In this document: positions 54,864 to 63,764 of the stretch, in pieces | Layout of the letters: each line of letters opens with the position of its first letter | How positions within the stretch are numbered: the stretch's first letter is position 1 | Origin: an uncultured Oleispira sp. | GTDB lineage: Bacteria; Pseudomonadota; Gammaproteobacteria; Pseudomonadales; Oceanobacteraceae | NCBI GenBank assembly: GCA_913019965.1 | Contig: CAJVZR010000001.1 | Coordinates: forward strand, 113,039 to 177,038 | DNA: 64,000 bases | Direction of reading: 5' to 3' | Translations under genes and position numbers: made by a program | The notes under the pieces: generated by a model | Told to the model about the DNA's origin: nothing | Seen by the model: the letters and a program-made list of their open reading frames with translations, nothing else | The model's database searches: none

Positions 54864-56189
54864 CTAATCAAAGACCGCTAACTGAGGCTTAGTTAGCGGT
54901 TTTTGCTCATCACTTCCTAGGCTGAATACATAATTAATCGTGAAGGGCCAGCTATCCCCTTTGAGCTCCTTTGTTATCGGATAAGCTTCCACTAAAGTAG
55001 TTAATCGCTTTTCAACTTCTTGCAAAAGAATCTTAGAAGCGAGACTTTTCCCTGAGTCCAAATTAACGATATTACCTGCACGATTAATTGAAAATACTAA
55101 TGATACTCGTCCTTCTTGGTTAAATTGACGAGCCCAAGGGGGGTAAACAACCGCTTCATTCAACTTAGCCTGCAACTCCCATTGATAAAGTTCGTACAGG
55201 TATTTTTGCTTGTTAATCGCTCGCAGCTCTTCTTTTTTCGCTTCTTCAATAGCTGCTCGCTGTTTCCTTTCCTGCTCTAACTTAGCTAGCTTTTGCTTTC
55301 TTAAACGCTCTTTTTTCTCGTTTTCAATTTTTTCTTTAGCTTTTCTTTCCGCAACTAACTTAGCTTGCTTTAAAGCCTCTGCTTTTTTTCGAGCTGTTTC
55401 TAGATTGACTTGCTCTTGTCGAATTTGTTCCTGTAGACGTGCATTTTCACTCGCAATGCGCTTCTTCTTTTCTTGTTCGAGCTTGATTCTACGCTGTTGC
55501 TCAGCCAACTCTTGTTGCTTTCTCTTTGCTTCTAATTCTATCTCGGCACTGAACCAAGGTTTTACCTTATCAATACGAGTTAACTCAACGGGTAAGCGTG
55601 AAACCTCCAGTAGAGCGTAATCAAGAACAGCCTGCCCCGATATTTTTTCTCGGAAAATTCGATTGGGGGAGAACTTGCCTAACCAGGTATTTAAGATATA
55701 ACGATAAAAGTCTTTATTATTAGTTGAAAGAACAGGATGACCATTGAAAGATACTCGGCTTCCCAAGTCCTCAGAATATTTAATAACGACCTCATCGCCA
55801 CTGATCAAACTGCCTTTAGGAAACTGGGTAAAGTGCGCAAGCTGATCAATTAATTGTGCATCCGTAGTCGGCTCATTATTAATCGCAATATTATTTTGCC
55901 ATTGAGCTTTCCACTTACGGGCTGACCAACGCTTAGTTGTCACTTTAATGATAAGGCTTTGCTCACCCTCAAATTGCAATATATCAGCACTAGCAACATT
56001 GATATCCGATAAATTTAAATTCGCCACATAATATTCAATGCCTAACTCCTGGTAAATGGCGATACCTTTACTTTTCAAGGAATTTTCTGAAGCTTGGCTC
56101 ACTTCGGCATAAGAATTTGGCAACCCGCTTATCATCGCTAAAAAAAATAATGATATCGCAATTATGAGATTTTTAATTTCTGAACACAA
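54864..56189 (-). CDS. Chalcone-isomerase-like, coiled-coil and TonB-C fusion
   Basis: A 441-residue protein with a signal peptide (about 1-28, SYA/E). Residues about 40-200 match the chalcone-isomerase-like fold of bacterial periplasmic proteins (IYQELGIEYYVANLNL, SGDEVVIKYSEDLGSRVSFNGHPV, FYRYILNTWLGKFSP). Residues about 235-335 are a long Lys/Arg/Glu/Gln coiled coil with many Ala and Gln. The C-terminal 95 residues are a TonB-C domain (VVYPPWARQFNQEGRVSLVF). No TonB-type N-terminal anchor is present. This combination is not a standard TonB. First gene of a probable operon is uncertain; the PstS-like and porin genes lie upstream on the same strand. Confidence 0.8.
   Translation of the reverse strand: MCSEIKNLIIAISLFFLAMISGLPNSYAEVSQASENSLKSKGIAIYQELGIEYYVANLNLSDINVASADILQFEGEQSLIIKVTTKRWSARKWKAQWQNNIAINNEPTTDAQLIDQLAHFTQFPKGSLISGDEVVIKYSEDLGSRVSFNGHPVLSTNNKDFYRYILNTWLGKFSPNRIFREKISGQAVLDYALLEVSRLPVELTRIDKVKPWFSAEIELEAKRKQQELAEQQRRIKLEQEKKKRIASENARLQEQIRQEQVNLETARKKAEALKQAKLVAERKAKEKIENEKKERLRKQKLAKLEQERKQRAAIEEAKKEELRAINKQKYLYELYQWELQAKLNEAVVYPPWARQFNQEGRVSLVFSINRAGNIVNLDSGKSLASKILLQEVEKRLTTLVEAYPITKELKGDSWPFTINYVFSLGSDEQKPLTKPQLAVFD
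54874..54904 (+). terminator. Terminator after the gene at 54543
   Basis: ACCGCTAACT (54874-54883) pairs with AGTTAGCGGT (54891-54900), loop GAGGCTT, followed by four T. It overlaps the last codons of the convergent TonB-C gene. Confidence 0.75.
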
Positions 56190-56246
56190 AACACGTTATC
56201 CTTTTATTTAGTATCCAATAGACAGTAGTCGATCGCTTTAATATAC

Positions 56247-56267
56247 AAAAGCGGCCAAACAGGCCGC
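56247..56267 (-). terminator. Terminator of the porin/PstS-like operon
   Basis: GCGGCC (56251-56256) pairs with GGCCGC (56262-56267) across a five-base loop. On the minus strand it is followed by four T. It lies 15 bases past the PstS-like stop. Confidence 0.65.
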
Positions 56268-56282
56268 CATATAAGTGGTTCA

Positions 56283-56717
56283 TTAATATTTATGAACCAC
56301 TTTAATTGTATCATCAACATCCATGGCATCAATATAGCCAATCAAAGATTGATCGTTAGCGACCGCCAACTTCATTTCCTCAACGGTATTCACTTCTTTA
56401 GGAAGAGAAGCTTTACCGGAAAAACGTAGACGCGACCAGTAACGACTCAGCTGGCTTTCGGTTTTAGATAAGAAGTCTCTATTGAACCCTTCTCGTAAAT
56501 AGTGCCCTTGCTTGAGGTTTACCGGCTTAGCGGTTGTGCCATCCGGAAATTTAGTCACTTTTGCTAAGAAAATTCTAGCGACAAGTTCCTTATCGATACT
56601 GGTATAGGTATTTTTATTATCGAGACTTACAATCACTGCGGTTTCAGCATGTACACTGGCAATAAAAGCAGGAACGCTTAAAAGAATACTAGCCATCAAA
56701 TTCATTATTAATTTCAT
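56283..56717 (-). CDS. Small PstS-like periplasmic binding protein
   Basis: A 144-residue exported protein, signal peptide about 1-24 (VHA/E). It resembles the first half of phosphate-binding PstS-type proteins (VARIFLAKVTKFPDGTTAKPVNLKQ, REGFNRDFLSKTE, YWSRLRFSG, IGYIDA) but is half their length. Such mini PstS-like proteins often sit beside a porin gene, as here with 11 bases between. It may bind a phosphate-like or carboxylate ligand and pass it between porin and inner-membrane systems; unproven. Confidence 0.78.
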   Translation of the reverse strand: MKLIMNLMASILLSVPAFIASVHAETAVIVSLDNKNTYTSIDKELVARIFLAKVTKFPDGTTAKPVNLKQGHYLREGFNRDFLSKTESQLSRYWSRLRFSGKASLPKEVNTVEEMKLAVANDQSLIGYIDAMDVDDTIKVVHKY

Positions 56718-56728
56718 TATTCTTTCCT

Positions 56729-58006
56729 TTAAAAAATCACGTCGACAGCAAAGCTGTATAACATGGCGTAATCACCCTCAACTCCACGATTCATAATTTC
56801 ATCGTGGTATTGGGCTTCAACTTTTAATGCGGTATTAACGTCATAATCATAACGAAGTCCTAAAGTGACACTTTTATCTTCACCTTGAAGATTCAACGCT
56901 TCTTGTAACTTACCCGAATCCCCTGAATTCAAAACGTCACGTGATGTTGAATACGTTAGATGCGTCGTAGTATCACCCCATCTTTTTGCGAAAGAAGCTA
57001 ACCATGCGCGATTATCGACTAATAATCCCGACTCATACTCAATTGCCGTTACTTCGCCGATAAAGCTGTAATTACCGTTATCAAACGTGATAGCAGCATT
57101 ATAAAAATCAGCTACATGGCCATCAAACGCGAATTCATCCTGAACCTCTAGATCTAGATTCATCTGTTGAGCCAATAATATTGCCCCCGTCTGACCTTGA
57201 TCGATACGACGCTGCTCTACAAAAACAACTTCGGCCTCTGCTAATGCTGATGCAGCCGCTTGCAAGTCAACGCCAGACTGAGGCGTTGGGTTAGCGCTAT
57301 GGGTCATTTGTGCAATTGTCGCTACCTGAACAGCACTGACATAAGCTTCATCAACCTCAGTATCTAAAGTCATTTCCGTTCTTTGGCCAGCAATTCGAAA
57401 GCCCCAATCCCCATAAGTCGAAGTTAAAGAGATCCCCGCCATATTCTTCAAGTCTGATTGGTAATTTTCATCAAAGATTGTCAACTCATCATTAAGACGA
57501 CCATAGTTAACTTGAATGCTGTTATCTAAGCTGCCGATCGAAAAACGCTGAGTAAAATCGACCCCGTCAAAGGAAGAAAAAGGAATGTTGTAAACATCAG
57601 ATGGCAAACGAACCCAGTTGTAGGCGTAACCCACCTCTAAGAACTCTGAATAATAAAAGAATGGAATTCGTAAACGCCCCATTCTCGCGGTTAAATCAGT
57701 TGATGTCTGATAAGAAATGAATGCCCAGGCCGCTTCAGTCTTAAAATCACTCGAACCACGCGAGACTAACTGCCCTGTTGCTGTAGTATTGTCATTAACT
57801 TGTTTAGAGACTTGTATACCCAGCACAGTATCTTGCTTGAAATTCCCCTCGCCCTCAAAGTCTTCGATGGTTACTTCATTTTTATCGAGTATACCCACCC
57901 CGACACTCATGAAACCATAAATATTCAGATCGCCACTGTTTGCCTGCACGGTTGTCGTCACCAATACCGCGGCTAAAACAGAACCAATTATTGACCCTAT
58001 ACGCAT
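56729..58006 (-). CDS. Outer-membrane porin
   Basis: A 425-residue outer-membrane beta-barrel with a signal peptide (about 1-22, VQA/N). Alternating strands, Asp/Gly-rich turns and a terminal VIF-type aromatic end support a barrel. The strong GGAGGTGG ribosome site sits just upstream, overlapped by the palindrome CCAAAATTTTGG (58016-58027). It is the first gene of a short operon with the PstS-like gene. Diffusion substrate unknown. Confidence 0.85.
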   Translation of the reverse strand: MRIGSIIGSVLAAVLVTTTVQANSGDLNIYGFMSVGVGILDKNEVTIEDFEGEGNFKQDTVLGIQVSKQVNDNTTATGQLVSRGSSDFKTEAAWAFISYQTSTDLTARMGRLRIPFFYYSEFLEVGYAYNWVRLPSDVYNIPFSSFDGVDFTQRFSIGSLDNSIQVNYGRLNDELTIFDENYQSDLKNMAGISLTSTYGDWGFRIAGQRTEMTLDTEVDEAYVSAVQVATIAQMTHSANPTPQSGVDLQAAASALAEAEVVFVEQRRIDQGQTGAILLAQQMNLDLEVQDEFAFDGHVADFYNAAITFDNGNYSFIGEVTAIEYESGLLVDNRAWLASFAKRWGDTTTHLTYSTSRDVLNSGDSGKLQEALNLQGEDKSVTLGLRYDYDVNTALKVEAQYHDEIMNRGVEGDYAMLYSFAVDVIF

Positions 58007-58195
58007 TATCCACCTCCAAAATTTTGGCGGATTCTATGCCTTTAAAACGACTTTGTCGCACACTATCTACGAAAATAGCGCTATTTCTTAACAAAATGTC
58101 GTAAAACGTCAATTTACCCACACTTTCCGTGTCGTATAAGACAGGATAAGGGACGGACAAAGAGTGAGAAGTCATCAAATGGGAGCACTGAAACG

Positions 58196-58240
58196 AAAAA
58201 ACCCGAAATACTCTTATCGCTAAGAATATTTCGGGTTTTT
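58196..58240. terminator. Bidirectional terminator near tRNA-Ser
   Basis: ACCCGAAATA (58201-58210) pairs with TATTTCGGGT (58227-58236), extended by an inner TCTTA/TAAGA stem. A run of A before and T after make it work on both strands, ending tRNA-Ser transcription leftward. Confidence 0.85.
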
Positions 58241-58248
58241 AGAATAAG

Positions 58249-58336
58249 TGGCGGTGAGAGAGAGATTCGAACTCTCGAACGGTTGCCCGTTACACGCTTT
58301 CCAGGCGTGCGCCTTCAGCCACTCGGCCATCTCACC
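58249..58336 (-). tRNA. tRNA-Ser (GGA)
   Basis: An 88-base tRNA including an encoded CCA. The minus strand starts GGTGAGATGGCCGAGTGG, has a seven-base anticodon loop CTGGAAA giving anticodon GGA, a long variable arm typical of serine tRNAs, and TTCGAATC in the T loop. The acceptor pairs GGTGAGA with TCTCACC followed by G and CCA. A bidirectional terminator lies just beyond its 3' end. Confidence 0.95.
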
Positions 58337-58443
58337 TTTCGCTGCATCGTCTGCAGAGGCCGCGTACTATACGTAGCCACATCAATGCCGTCAAGCATTA
58401 GATTCACTAAATTTAAGCTATCGCTTTGTTTTTAAAGGATTTG

Positions 58444-59007
58444 TTAGTCGCCATTCCACTCTTGAACAAAATCAGACAGTAACAACTCCGGCGGTTGCTT
58501 CAATTTACAGTTGACGTGCCCCAGATAAATAAAGCCGAGCACCTCTTCATTTTCACTTAACCCAAGCGCGCCCGCGACAAGATCATCATAAGCCATCTCA
58601 CCCGTGCGCCAAATAGCACCTAGCCCCAAAGCATAAGCGGCCGTCAACATATTTTGAATCCCCGCAGCAACGGCCATTCTTTGCTCAACCGCAGGCACCT
58701 TGGCATGAGTCTGAATATTCGCGATTGCAACGATCATCAAGGGAGCTCGCTGCGGCATACGCTTAAGCTTCTCCAGTTTCTCCGTCGTTATTTCGGGATC
58801 TTTGTGAAGCCCAGCCTGAGCAAAAACATCGCCTAAAGCAGCCAATCCTTTATCTTTAATGGTTAAATACCGCCAAGGCCTCATCCAAGCATGATCAGGG
58901 GCTCTAAACGCCGCTTTAAATAGTTGCTCTACTTGCTCTTGATTTGGCCCAGGCCCTGTTAATTGCGCAACGGAGACTCGTTGACTGATTGCTGATAATG
59001 CATCCAT
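58444..59007 (-). CDS. YdjA-type nitroreductase
   Basis: A 187-residue FMN-dependent oxidoreductase of the nitroreductase superfamily. The N-terminal RVSVAQLTGPGPNQEQVEQLFKAAFRAPDHAWMRPWRY in outline contains the RAPDH and PWRY motifs of the YdjA group; a later GLGAIWRTGEM binds flavin. Reduces nitro or other acceptors with NAD(P)H; natural substrate unknown. It lies between tRNA-Ser and the cyclase gene. Confidence 0.9.
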   Translation of the reverse strand: MDALSAISQRVSVAQLTGPGPNQEQVEQLFKAAFRAPDHAWMRPWRYLTIKDKGLAALGDVFAQAGLHKDPEITTEKLEKLKRMPQRAPLMIVAIANIQTHAKVPAVEQRMAVAAGIQNMLTAAYALGLGAIWRTGEMAYDDLVAGALGLSENEEVLGFIYLGHVNCKLKQPPELLLSDFVQEWNGD

Positions 59008-59147
59008 TAAGTTTTTATCTATTTTTTGACTTGATTACTGCATTCTAAATCAATAACCCAAAGGTTAGCAGCAAAAATCCATAATCCTACTTGCCTAATG
59101 GTACCGAATAAGGGTAAATAGTAAGCAAATAATCCGATACAGAAGTT

Positions 59148-60536
59148 ATGAGTAAAGAAAACAGCATTCCAGACTTTAGTGAAACGAGCATGCCTATGCA
59201 GGATTACATAGCCCGAGTTTTAGGCTACGCCGCTGCAGGTATCACTTTAATGATTGGAACCTTTATAGGATATTTTCAAACCAACATCCTGTGGGTGGGT
59301 CTAATCGCCCTCATCTACCCTCATCTCCTGCAATACCTTACTCGTTCATTTCGCGCCCGACACCCTTATGGTACTCGCCAAATACTGATTCATGGTGATG
59401 CGATTTTATGTGGTTTGATGCTCGCACTGATCGGCTTCCCCTTGGAATTGACGATTTTATTTTTGATCATGATTAATACCAGCTTCATTGTTGTTGGCAG
59501 TATTACCGCTTGGACTTTTTGTGTCATTTCACTCTTCATTGGGGCCGCCCTAGGTGTATTAGGCTTTGGCTTTACTCCAGCGAAAGATATTCCTACGGAA
59601 GTATTTGTCGCAGCGTCTCTGGGCGTCGGCATGCACTTAGCCATTACGGCCTTTAACTCTCACCGTCAAGCGCGAGATTTAATGCGCCTGAAACGCAAAT
59701 TCCAAGGCCAAGTCGAGCGCTTTCAACAACTGTCTCACAAAGTTTCTAAATATATTTCCCCGCAAATCTGGGAATCTATTTTTTCCGGACGTAAAGAAGT
59801 ACGACTAGAAACTCAGCGTAAAAAATTAGTAGTTTTCTTTTCTGATATCGTTGGTTTCACTGCACTTTCAGAGCAAATGGAAGCAGAAAGCCTCACTGAC
59901 GTTCTTAATACTTATTTAACTGAAATGTCGAAAGTCGCGTTAAAGCATGGCGGCACCATCGATAAGTTCATAGGCGATAGCGTGATGGTTTTCTTTGGCG
60001 ACCCTAAATCTAACGGCACCAAAAAAGACGCCCTTGCCTGCTTAGCCATGGCCATTGATATGCGTCGACACATGCAGATCCTACGTAAAAAGTGGATGGA
60101 ACAAGGCATTAAGACCCCGCTCCAGATTCGCATGGGTATCAATACAGGCTATTGTACAGTAGGCAACTTTGGCACCGAAAGCCGCATGGATTACACCATC
60201 ATTGGCCAGGAAGTGAACTTAGCTAGCCGCTTAGAAAGCAGCGCTGAAGCGGGCGAAATTTTAATTTCCTCTGAAACTTACAACCTAGTAAAAGACAAAA
60301 TCATGTGCCGATTAAAGGGCAAGGTTGAAATGAAAGGCTTTTCTCAACCGGTCGATACCTATCAGGTTATCGACTTCCGCCGCGACCTTGGTTCAAACCC
60401 AAGCTTTATTGAGCACGATTCCGAAGGGTTTTCCCTCTACCTCGATACTCAAAAAGTTAAAAGCTACGATAAAGATCGCATTGCCGATGCCTTAGAAAGT
60501 GCAGCGAAAAAAATTCGCGATAAGATTATCGCTTAA
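59148..60536 (+). CDS. cyaB: MASE2-type membrane class III adenylate cyclase
   Basis: A 462-residue enzyme with five or six N-terminal membrane segments in the MASE2 style (about 25-175) and a C-terminal class III cyclase domain. Metal-binding FFSDIVGFT, specificity Lys in TIDKFIGDS and Thr in MDYTIIGQ indicate ATP as substrate rather than GTP; ASRLESSAEAGE carries the catalytic Asn/Arg region. Length and layout match Pseudomonas CyaB (463 residues), the main cAMP source for Vfr-controlled functions. No Vfr gene is in the window, but the antiporter tail with a CNBD-like fold is a possible cAMP target. Confidence 0.92.
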   Translation: MSKENSIPDFSETSMPMQDYIARVLGYAAAGITLMIGTFIGYFQTNILWVGLIALIYPHLLQYLTRSFRARHPYGTRQILIHGDAILCGLMLALIGFPLELTILFLIMINTSFIVVGSITAWTFCVISLFIGAALGVLGFGFTPAKDIPTEVFVAASLGVGMHLAITAFNSHRQARDLMRLKRKFQGQVERFQQLSHKVSKYISPQIWESIFSGRKEVRLETQRKKLVVFFSDIVGFTALSEQMEAESLTDVLNTYLTEMSKVALKHGGTIDKFIGDSVMVFFGDPKSNGTKKDALACLAMAIDMRRHMQILRKKWMEQGIKTPLQIRMGINTGYCTVGNFGTESRMDYTIIGQEVNLASRLESSAEAGEILISSETYNLVKDKIMCRLKGKVEMKGFSQPVDTYQVIDFRRDLGSNPSFIEHDSEGFSLYLDTQKVKSYDKDRIADALESAAKKIRDKIIA

Positions 60537-60560
60537 TAACCATTGATTTTACTCACATAA

Positions 60561-60585
60561 AAAAGCCCGACGGACGCCGGGCTTT
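60561..60585. terminator. Bidirectional terminator between cyaB and queF
   Basis: AAAGCCCG (60562-60569) pairs with CGGGCTTT (60578-60585) around an eight-base loop. A run of A precedes it, so on the minus strand it is followed by T. It can serve both convergent genes. Confidence 0.85.
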
Positions 60586-60612
60586 CAATTCAGAGCAAAC
60601 ATAAAACCAGTA

Positions 60613-61458
60613 TTACTGGCGAACAGTTCTAAAATTAATTGCCTGCTTATTCTCATCAGAACTGCGCATAGGGTTTATATCCAAGCCTCCTCGTCTTACA
60701 TAGCGGGCATACACAGTTAATGACTCAGGCTTACAGCGACTCCATATATCCCAAAACGTACGCTCTACACACTGCTCATGAAAATCCTGATGGGTTCGTA
60801 ATGATACGATGTAAGTTAATAGTGTTTTCTCATCGATATGCGGGCCTTTATATTCAATAAAGATAGACCCCCAATCTGGCTGCCCTGTCACTGGGCAGTT
60901 CGACTTCAACAAATGACTGACTAGGACACCCTCAAAAACAACACCTTCTGGTTCACCATGGTCGCCTCTCGCTAACTGCAATACACCAGGATCTAGCTCA
61001 TACTTATCCATCGATATGTCTAAATCATCAATGCAAACAGCTTTAACCTCCGCAGGGAATACATGATTCAGTGGCAATATTGCCACCTTCACGTCCCCAC
61101 CCGCAGCGGCCGATAAATCTTTAGCCATACGTCGCTCTACATTTTCCTTATTGGCAAAGCGCGTTTGGTTATAGGAATTTAGATACAACTTAAACGACTT
61201 AGACTCAATCAAAAACGGGCTGGTTGCCGGCAAGCGAAACTCAGCCATCGCGACCTGAGGTATCCCCTGATCATTCAACCACGATATTTCATAGCCATTC
61301 CAAATATCTTCTCCATAAAACGGCAATGTTTCTCGCTCAATATTAACCGCCTTCCAACTTTCCGCCCGAGAAATTGGAAATAACAAAGTCGGATCATAAC
61401 TATCGATATAAGCCGAATTTTTACCTAATGGATTATTTTCACTGTGTACTGACGCCAT
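60613..61458 (-). CDS. queF: NADPH-dependent preQ0 reductase
   Basis: QueF reduces the nitrile of 7-cyano-7-deazaguanine to preQ1 in queuosine synthesis. Start placed at ATG 61458 with AAGG eight bases upstream; a GTG at 61467 is an alternative. The 281-residue two-domain form has the catalytic cysteine in SNCPVTGQPDWGS and the conserved FHEQCVE. N-terminal NPLGKNSAYIDSYDPTLLFPI is the family start. Lies downstream of an ABC exporter pair on the same strand, as in Pseudomonas. Confidence 0.95.
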   Translation of the reverse strand: MASVHSENNPLGKNSAYIDSYDPTLLFPISRAESWKAVNIERETLPFYGEDIWNGYEISWLNDQGIPQVAMAEFRLPATSPFLIESKSFKLYLNSYNQTRFANKENVERRMAKDLSAAAGGDVKVAILPLNHVFPAEVKAVCIDDLDISMDKYELDPGVLQLARGDHGEPEGVVFEGVLVSHLLKSNCPVTGQPDWGSIFIEYKGPHIDEKTLLTYIVSLRTHQDFHEQCVERTFWDIWSRCKPESLTVYARYVRRGGLDINPMRSSDENKQAINFRTVRQ

Positions 61459-61475
61459 AAAAAACACCTTAACGA

Positions 61476-62252
61476 TTAACTACGCATGCCTGTGCCGCGC
61501 TTTAATAACCAAACACTAATACTGGATAATAGAATAATAAAGCCGATTAGCATGGTAATGGCGACACTGACATTGACATCTGAAATGCCTAATATGCCAT
61601 AGCGAAAACTATTAACCATATACAGAATCGGATTCAATTTAGACACGTCCTGCCAAAACTCAGGCAGTAACGAGATAGAATAAAATACGCCACCCAAATA
61701 GGTCAGCGGAGTAATGATAAATGTCGGGATAATGGTAATATCATCAAATTTTGTCGCAAAAATGGCATTAATAAATCCCCCCAAAGCAAACAGGATTGCC
61801 GATAAAACAGTAACAACGACAACAATTGCAAGATTATGCAATTGCAAATCCGTGAAATAGAGTGAAAGAATGGTGACAATAATTCCGACCATCACGCCCC
61901 TAGCAACGCCTCCCATGACATAACCCGCCAAGATAACCGCAGGATAGACCGGAGATACCATCAGTTCTTCGATACAACGCTGGAATTTGTTACCAAAAAA
62001 AGAAGAAGAAACATTGCCGTACGCATTGGTAATGACACTCATCATGATCAAACCCGGCACTATGAACGACATATAATCGACGCCATCCATTTCACCAATG
62101 CGAGAGCCAATGAGGTTACCAAAAATAATGAAGTACAATGTCATCGTAATCGCAGGTGGCAATAAGGTTTGCTGCCAAATACGCATAAAGCGACGCACTT
62201 CCTTAATCACAATTGTGCTAAAAGCCACCCATTGAATAGACCAAATACTCAT
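61476..62252 (-). CDS. ABC-2-type transporter permease
   Basis: A 258-residue inner-membrane permease with six membrane segments. Visible: the amphipathic N-terminus with FSTIVIKEVRRFMRIWQQTLLPPAITMTLYFIIFG in outline, typical of ABC-2 exporters, and the conserved FITPLTYLGGVFYSISLLP. It overlaps the ATPase gene by four bases (ATGA at 62249-62252), which indicates translational coupling. Substrate unknown, and the pair resembles PA2811-PA2812 of Pseudomonas. Confidence 0.9.
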   Translation of the reverse strand: MSIWSIQWVAFSTIVIKEVRRFMRIWQQTLLPPAITMTLYFIIFGNLIGSRIGEMDGVDYMSFIVPGLIMMSVITNAYGNVSSSFFGNKFQRCIEELMVSPVYPAVILAGYVMGGVARGVMVGIIVTILSLYFTDLQLHNLAIVVVVTVLSAILFALGGFINAIFATKFDDITIIPTFIITPLTYLGGVFYSISLLPEFWQDVSKLNPILYMVNSFRYGILGISDVNVSVAITMLIGFIILLSSISVWLLKRGTGMRS

Positions 62253-63181
62253 ACCTCAGCCTCCGACTTGTGCTGCTGCACGAGGTTAACAAATAACTCT
62301 TCCAATCGATTAGCCTTGGTTCGCATACTACGTACCTGAATATTTGCTTGGGTTAGTACACTAAAAACATCATTCAAGTTTTGCCCCTTATCCATCGTCA
62401 CTTCGATACAATCCTCAGCCACGTGTTCGATACGAAAACTTTCTAGTCCTTTGAGATCCATAAGATCCCCTGCCACATCTAATACAAAGGTTTCAGTATT
62501 GAGCTGAGCTAGCAATTCTTTAACACTGGTATGAGTAACAATTTCACCGTGATTAATAATCGCGATGTTCTTACACAACTGCTCAGCTTCTTCTAAATAA
62601 TGCGTTGTCAGGATAATCGTCGTGCCTTCATCATTCAGTTTTTGCATGAACTCCCACATTGAACGGCGTAATTCAATATCAACCCCAGCTGTAGGCTCAT
62701 CGAGAATAAGTACCTTAGGCTGATGAATCAAAGCCCGGGCGATCATTAAACGGCGCTTCATCCCCCCAGATAACATTCTGGAGGGCTCATTACGCTTATC
62801 CCATAAATCCAATGCCCTAAGCAGAGTTTCAGCGTGACTCGCCACCTGCTTGGCCGTTAGTCCGTAATATCCAGCTTGGGTAATGACAATATCGTAAACT
62901 TTTTCAAACTGATTAAAATTGAATTCCTGCGGCACCACTCCTAAGCACTGCTTTGCGGCAAAAGTATCTCGCTCTAGGTCATGCCCCATGATTGAGACGC
63001 TACCGGCCGTCTTCTGCACCAGTGAGGAAACAATTCCTAACGTCGTCGATTTTCCTGCACCGTTTGGACCTAGTAAAGCAAAGAAGTCACCCTGTTTAAC
63101 GGTTAAATCAATCCCTTTTAAAGCTTTAAAGCCATTTCCATAGACTTTCTCTAGCCCTTGGATGGATAATGCAGCAGACAT
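62249..63181 (-). CDS. ABC transporter ATP-binding protein
   Basis: A 310-residue ABC ATPase with the exporter-type C-terminal extension. Walker A GPNGAGKST, Q-loop PQEFNFN, signature LSGGMKRRL, Walker B LILDEPTAGVD and H-loop TTHYLEE are visible. C-terminal residues about 225-310 are a regulatory region. It forms a pair with the permease downstream on the minus strand. The substrate cannot be read from the sequence. Confidence 0.93.
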   Translation of the reverse strand: MSAALSIQGLEKVYGNGFKALKGIDLTVKQGDFFALLGPNGAGKSTTLGIVSSLVQKTAGSVSIMGHDLERDTFAAKQCLGVVPQEFNFNQFEKVYDIVITQAGYYGLTAKQVASHAETLLRALDLWDKRNEPSRMLSGGMKRRLMIARALIHQPKVLILDEPTAGVDIELRRSMWEFMQKLNDEGTTIILTTHYLEEAEQLCKNIAIINHGEIVTHTSVKELLAQLNTETFVLDVAGDLMDLKGLESFRIEHVAEDCIEVTMDKGQNLNDVFSVLTQANIQVRSMRTKANRLEELFVNLVQQHKSEAEV

Positions 63182-63243
63182 AACAAACCTTTCTCTATAT
63201 TTTGTAGAAAACCATTAAAGACAGACCCAAAAGAGTAACAAGC

Positions 63244-63639
63244 ATGAACGAACGGCTCGCCTACCATGTAGAACTATTAAATCAACTGGCAAAACAGCTG
63301 GCCAAGTTGGAGCAATCAGATCAAGAGTACAACCAAGAAAATACTATTCTACAGCAACTTGGGCAGCTAATTGAGTCTTTAAAGGATAGCTCAGCGCAAC
63401 AGTCTGATTCAGCAACGTTTGAAGGCCAACAATGGCTGCACCGTTTTTTAACTCACAATCCTGAACTCGCTCCAGCCATTCACCGGGATTTATTGTGGTT
63501 CTTTGGTGGTGACTGCTTACACTTTATGCCAGACGAAGAAATCGAGAAGTATCAAATGCTCGATGATGCCATGGCAGAAGCTATGCTGCGTAAAGTGCCA
63601 TTTAATTACACGCTATCCCGTGAAGAAATCTTCAAATAG
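63244..63639 (+). CDS. PA2817-family protein of unknown function
   Basis: A 131-residue soluble helical protein. The block HRDLLWFFGGDCLHFMPDEEIEKYQ in outline, with MLDDAMAEA, is the pattern I associate with the PA2817 family in Pseudomonas, which also sits near queF and this ABC exporter pair. Function is unknown. An intrinsic terminator follows, and it is divergent from the ABC ATPase gene. Confidence 0.72.
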   Translation: MNERLAYHVELLNQLAKQLAKLEQSDQEYNQENTILQQLGQLIESLKDSSAQQSDSATFEGQQWLHRFLTHNPELAPAIHRDLLWFFGGDCLHFMPDEEIEKYQMLDDAMAEAMLRKVPFNYTLSREEIFK

Positions 63640-63654
63640 CTAAAATTTCAAATC

Positions 63655-63687
63655 GCCCTGTCATTCTGACGATGACAGGGCTTTTTT
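63655..63687 (+). terminator. Terminator after the PA2817-family gene
   Basis: GCCCTGTCAT (63655-63664) pairs perfectly with ATGACAGGGC (63672-63681), followed by six T at 63682-63687. Confidence 0.9.
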
Positions 63688-63723
63688 ATGCCTGAATTTC
63701 AATCAATTAAAAACGCCAGACAT

Positions 63724-63759
63724 AAAAAAAGCCGTTTCAGTTACCTGAAACGACTTTTT
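63724..63759 (-). terminator. Terminator downstream of tRNA-Gly
   Basis: GCCGTTTCAG (63731-63740) pairs with CTGAAACGAC (63745-63754) with one mismatch. A run of seven A at 63724-63730 becomes T on the minus strand, so it ends the tRNA transcript. Confidence 0.8.
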
Positions 63760-63764
63760 GAATT

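Noticed and set aside
55210..55620. 136-residue frame rich in Ser, Phe and Cys opposite the TonB-C fusion
   Set aside because: It mirrors the Lys/Glu-rich coiled coil on the other strand, which creates long stop-free frames by codon bias.
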